In this document: piece by piece, positions 3,394 to 5,033 of the stretch
How the letters are laid out: each line of letters starts with the position of its first letter
How positions within the stretch are numbered: position 1 is the first letter of the stretch
From: Pyrodictiaceae archaeon
GTDB taxonomy: Archaea; Thermoproteota; Thermoprotei_A; Sulfolobales; Pyrodictiaceae
Direction: 5' to 3'
Assembly (NCBI GenBank): GCA_027033675.1
Contig: JALVKZ010000103.1
Location: forward strand, 1-5,033
Length of the DNA stretch: 5,033 nucleotides
Position numbers and translations under genes: made by a program
The notes under the pieces: model-generated
Databases searched by the model: none
What the model was told of the DNA's origin: nothing
The model's input: only the letters and a program-made list of their open reading frames with translations

Positions 3394-5033
3394 ATGAGGC
3401 TTGAGCTGCCGTTTAAACTCAGCAGTGTGGAGGCAGTAGACAATAATATTAGATCGTATAAAGTCTTCTTCTACAAGAACAAATTATTTGTTGAACTCTT
3501 ATCTAAGGGTAGAGTATCGCAAGTTATTCCCCTAAATGGGTCAGTGGTGCAGTTACCTAAATGCCGAGAGGCTGGATGGCGGGCTAGAGGCCCTAATGCG
3601 ATTTACTATACTAAGTCCTCGAGGTTTAGTGATTCCCTGAGGTTCTGTTGGAGAGACAATTGCTTATGCGAGTCATCTGATAATATTAAAGTAGTCAGTG
3701 TTTTTGATTACTCTGACTCAGTAGCATTAATATATAGAAAAGGCCGCGAATACTATGCCATAATAGATGACTTAAGCGGATTTACGTCAACATGGATAGC
3801 TAATGAAAAGCCTCAACGTATATTGTTTCGCAACGGTGTTCTCCTCCTAGTCTTTAAGGACTACATGAGAATCCTTTCACCGGGCACGGGGCTTATTGAT
3901 GTAGCGCTAACAGAGGAAATCGAGCCACTCGGCATTGATTTATCCCAGGGCCCTAGCTCTGTTATGCTATATAGTAAGTCGAGTAAAATATTATTCTCTT
4001 TGTCTCGTGCTAATGGTGTTGAGCCTCTTGCTAGCTGTGACGATGTTATAAACATACGTGATATACATGGATCTTCTTTAGTTCTTTGCGATTTTGAGCC
4101 TATTAACGGTACATTTTATCCATTCTATGCGGGAAAAATATTTGTTGATATATTTAACTATACTAATAATTTTAATATAATTAATCCATATATTTTATCA
4201 TTTATAGAAAATGATAATAAAAGGTACTTTGTAGTAGCTATTATAGCTTCTTCATCGATATATATTACTGTTTTAAGGAGAGAAGGCATAAATATAAAAA
4301 AGGTAATGGCATCAGCTGATCTCCATAACGTAGAGAGATTAGTACTCAAGAGTATAGAGAAGTTATTTGGGCCCGTGGACCTTAATGATAGTATCGGTAA
4401 TATCAATGCTCTAATATACAGTGCCGGGCAAAATACTATTTGTTTTGGCACGTATTGCGGGAAGTGTATTATACGTGTAAACGGACTAGATGTTGGCGAA
4501 GAAAGGATAGTGTTACACATTGGCGCGAAAAGCTATGAGCCAAGCCATATCTTTGGCTCGGAGGTTGTATTTGTTATTAATTACGATAGTGCATGCGAAG
4601 ACGATGCTTTTGAGAATCTAGAGCTGTGTTACGAGGATAAATGTGTGCCTATTACAGCCAAGTCTAAGAGACATCTTGATGCACAGCTTGTATGCGAACC
4701 ATTACGATTTAGTGATATAGGGGAAATTATCGCTAAATGCAAGATTAAGGGTAGAGTATTGCGTATTATTAGGTATTCACCCTGCATTTTAGTGCCGGAA
4801 GATAATAAGAGTATCAAAGTGTACGTTGGTAAAGGAAATGACTGCATAATTGGCCTAGTTACTCCGCAGGGGTATGTAGTTAGGCAATATATAAGCTATA
4901 AACAGCTAGTGGGACCACTCGTTAAAGAGGTTCCTCGGCTTATTTCGGTAAAGCCCATGGGGATTCACGGCTATTCATTGCTTGTTAGTCTCAATTACGA
5001 AAAAAATGGGATTATCCCAATAAGTATAAACGA
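3394..5033 (+). CDS. Large unknown protein, cysteine-rich, 3' end outside the window
   Basis: ATG 3394 opens a frame that stays open for 546 codons to the window edge, so the gene is certainly real and incomplete here. I do not recognise it. There is no signal peptide or membrane segment. The sequence alternates short hydrophobic strands with turns in units of roughly 30-45 residues, which suggests an all-beta fold, perhaps a propeller (inference). Sixteen cysteines are present: 57, 85, 90, 92, 215, 232, 350, 355, 358, 401, 412, 417, 434, 449, 464 and 484. C-x4-C occurs three times (85/90, 350/355, 412/417), and two of these are extended (C90-x-C92, C355-x2-C358), as in metal sites or disulfide pairs. 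Around residues 250-270 it is rich in Asn, Ile and Phe, and the DNA there is very AT-rich (7 G/C of 60 at 4141-4200), unlike the neighbouring genes. No ribosome site precedes the ATG (GCAAAAAGTA), so it may be leaderless, with TTTGATAA near 3371-3378 as a weak TATA box. GTG/ATG alternatives downstream are not better. The minus-strand frames within it are shadows. Confidence 0.85.
   Translation, partial: MRLELPFKLSSVEAVDNNIRSYKVFFYKNKLFVELLSKGRVSQVIPLNGSVVQLPKCREAGWRARGPNAIYYTKSSRFSDSLRFCWRDNCLCESSDNIKVVSVFDYSDSVALIYRKGREYYAIIDDLSGFTSTWIANEKPQRILFRNGVLLLVFKDYMRILSPGTGLIDVALTEEIEPLGIDLSQGPSSVMLYSKSSKILFSLSRANGVEPLASCDDVINIRDIHGSSLVLCDFEPINGTFYPFYAGKIFVDIFNYTNNFNIINPYILSFIENDNKRYFVVAIIASSSIYITVLRREGINIKKVMASADLHNVERLVLKSIEKLFGPVDLNDSIGNINALIYSAGQNTICFGTYCGKCIIRVNGLDVGEERIVLHIGAKSYEPSHIFGSEVVFVINYDSACEDDAFENLELCYEDKCVPITAKSKRHLDAQLVCEPLRFSDIGEIIAKCKIKGRVLRIIRYSPCILVPEDNKSIKVYVGKGNDCIIGLVTPQGYVVRQYISYKQLVGPLVKEVPRLISVKPMGIHGYSLLVSLNYEKNGIIPISIN

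Noticed and set aside
3861..4847. Three minus-strand frames (3861-4055, 4158-4520, 4629-4847)
   Set aside because: All lie opposite the continuous 546-codon plus frame and have no promoter or domain signal of their own.

Overview
The window looks like chromosomal DNA of a hyperthermophilic crenarchaeon (Thermoproteota, perhaps Desulfurococcales). This rests on an archaeal 4-demethylwyosine synthase, an initiator tRNA with A1:U72 and an encoded CCA, TATA-type promoters instead of -35/-10 boxes, GTG and TTG starts, frequent AGG and ATA codons, and two candidate archaeal C/D-box guide RNAs. The genus cannot be fixed from sequence alone.

Layout. Positions 1-39 hold the 5' half of a tRNA-Thr(CGT) gene on the minus strand, cut by the window edge. 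Positions 40-345 have no protein gene. They hold the tRNA promoter, a GC-rich hairpin, a candidate C/D sRNA on the minus strand (207-272), and a TATA element at 296-305 that could serve that sRNA and also the membrane protein gene on the plus strand. That gene (346-1077, four membrane segments, DUF2208-like) converges on taw1 (1074-2219, minus), and their TAG stop codons share one CTAG. The 2220-2611 gap holds an 18-bp direct repeat with a short upstream ORF before taw1, the taw1 promoter, T-rich termination tracts, and a second C/D sRNA candidate whose D-guide resembles the first. At 2612-2962 (minus) is a short stand-alone O6-alkylguanine-DNA alkyltransferase domain. A divergent promoter region follows, then tRNA-iMet (3187-3263, plus) inside flanking sequence that can fold into a three-way junction. 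From 3394 to the end of the window one open frame of at least 546 codons runs on the plus strand. It is AT-rich in the middle, rich in cysteine, and I do not recognise it.

Functionally the window is mostly translation and RNA maturation: two tRNAs, a tRNA-Phe wyosine-pathway enzyme and two probable RNA 2'-O-methylation guides. A DNA-repair protein, a membrane protein of unknown role and a large unknown protein accompany them. No mobile element, CRISPR array or recognisable defence module is visible. The most novel items are the large unknown gene, the paired C/D RNAs, the pre-tRNA-iMet fold, and the duplicated start region in front of taw1.
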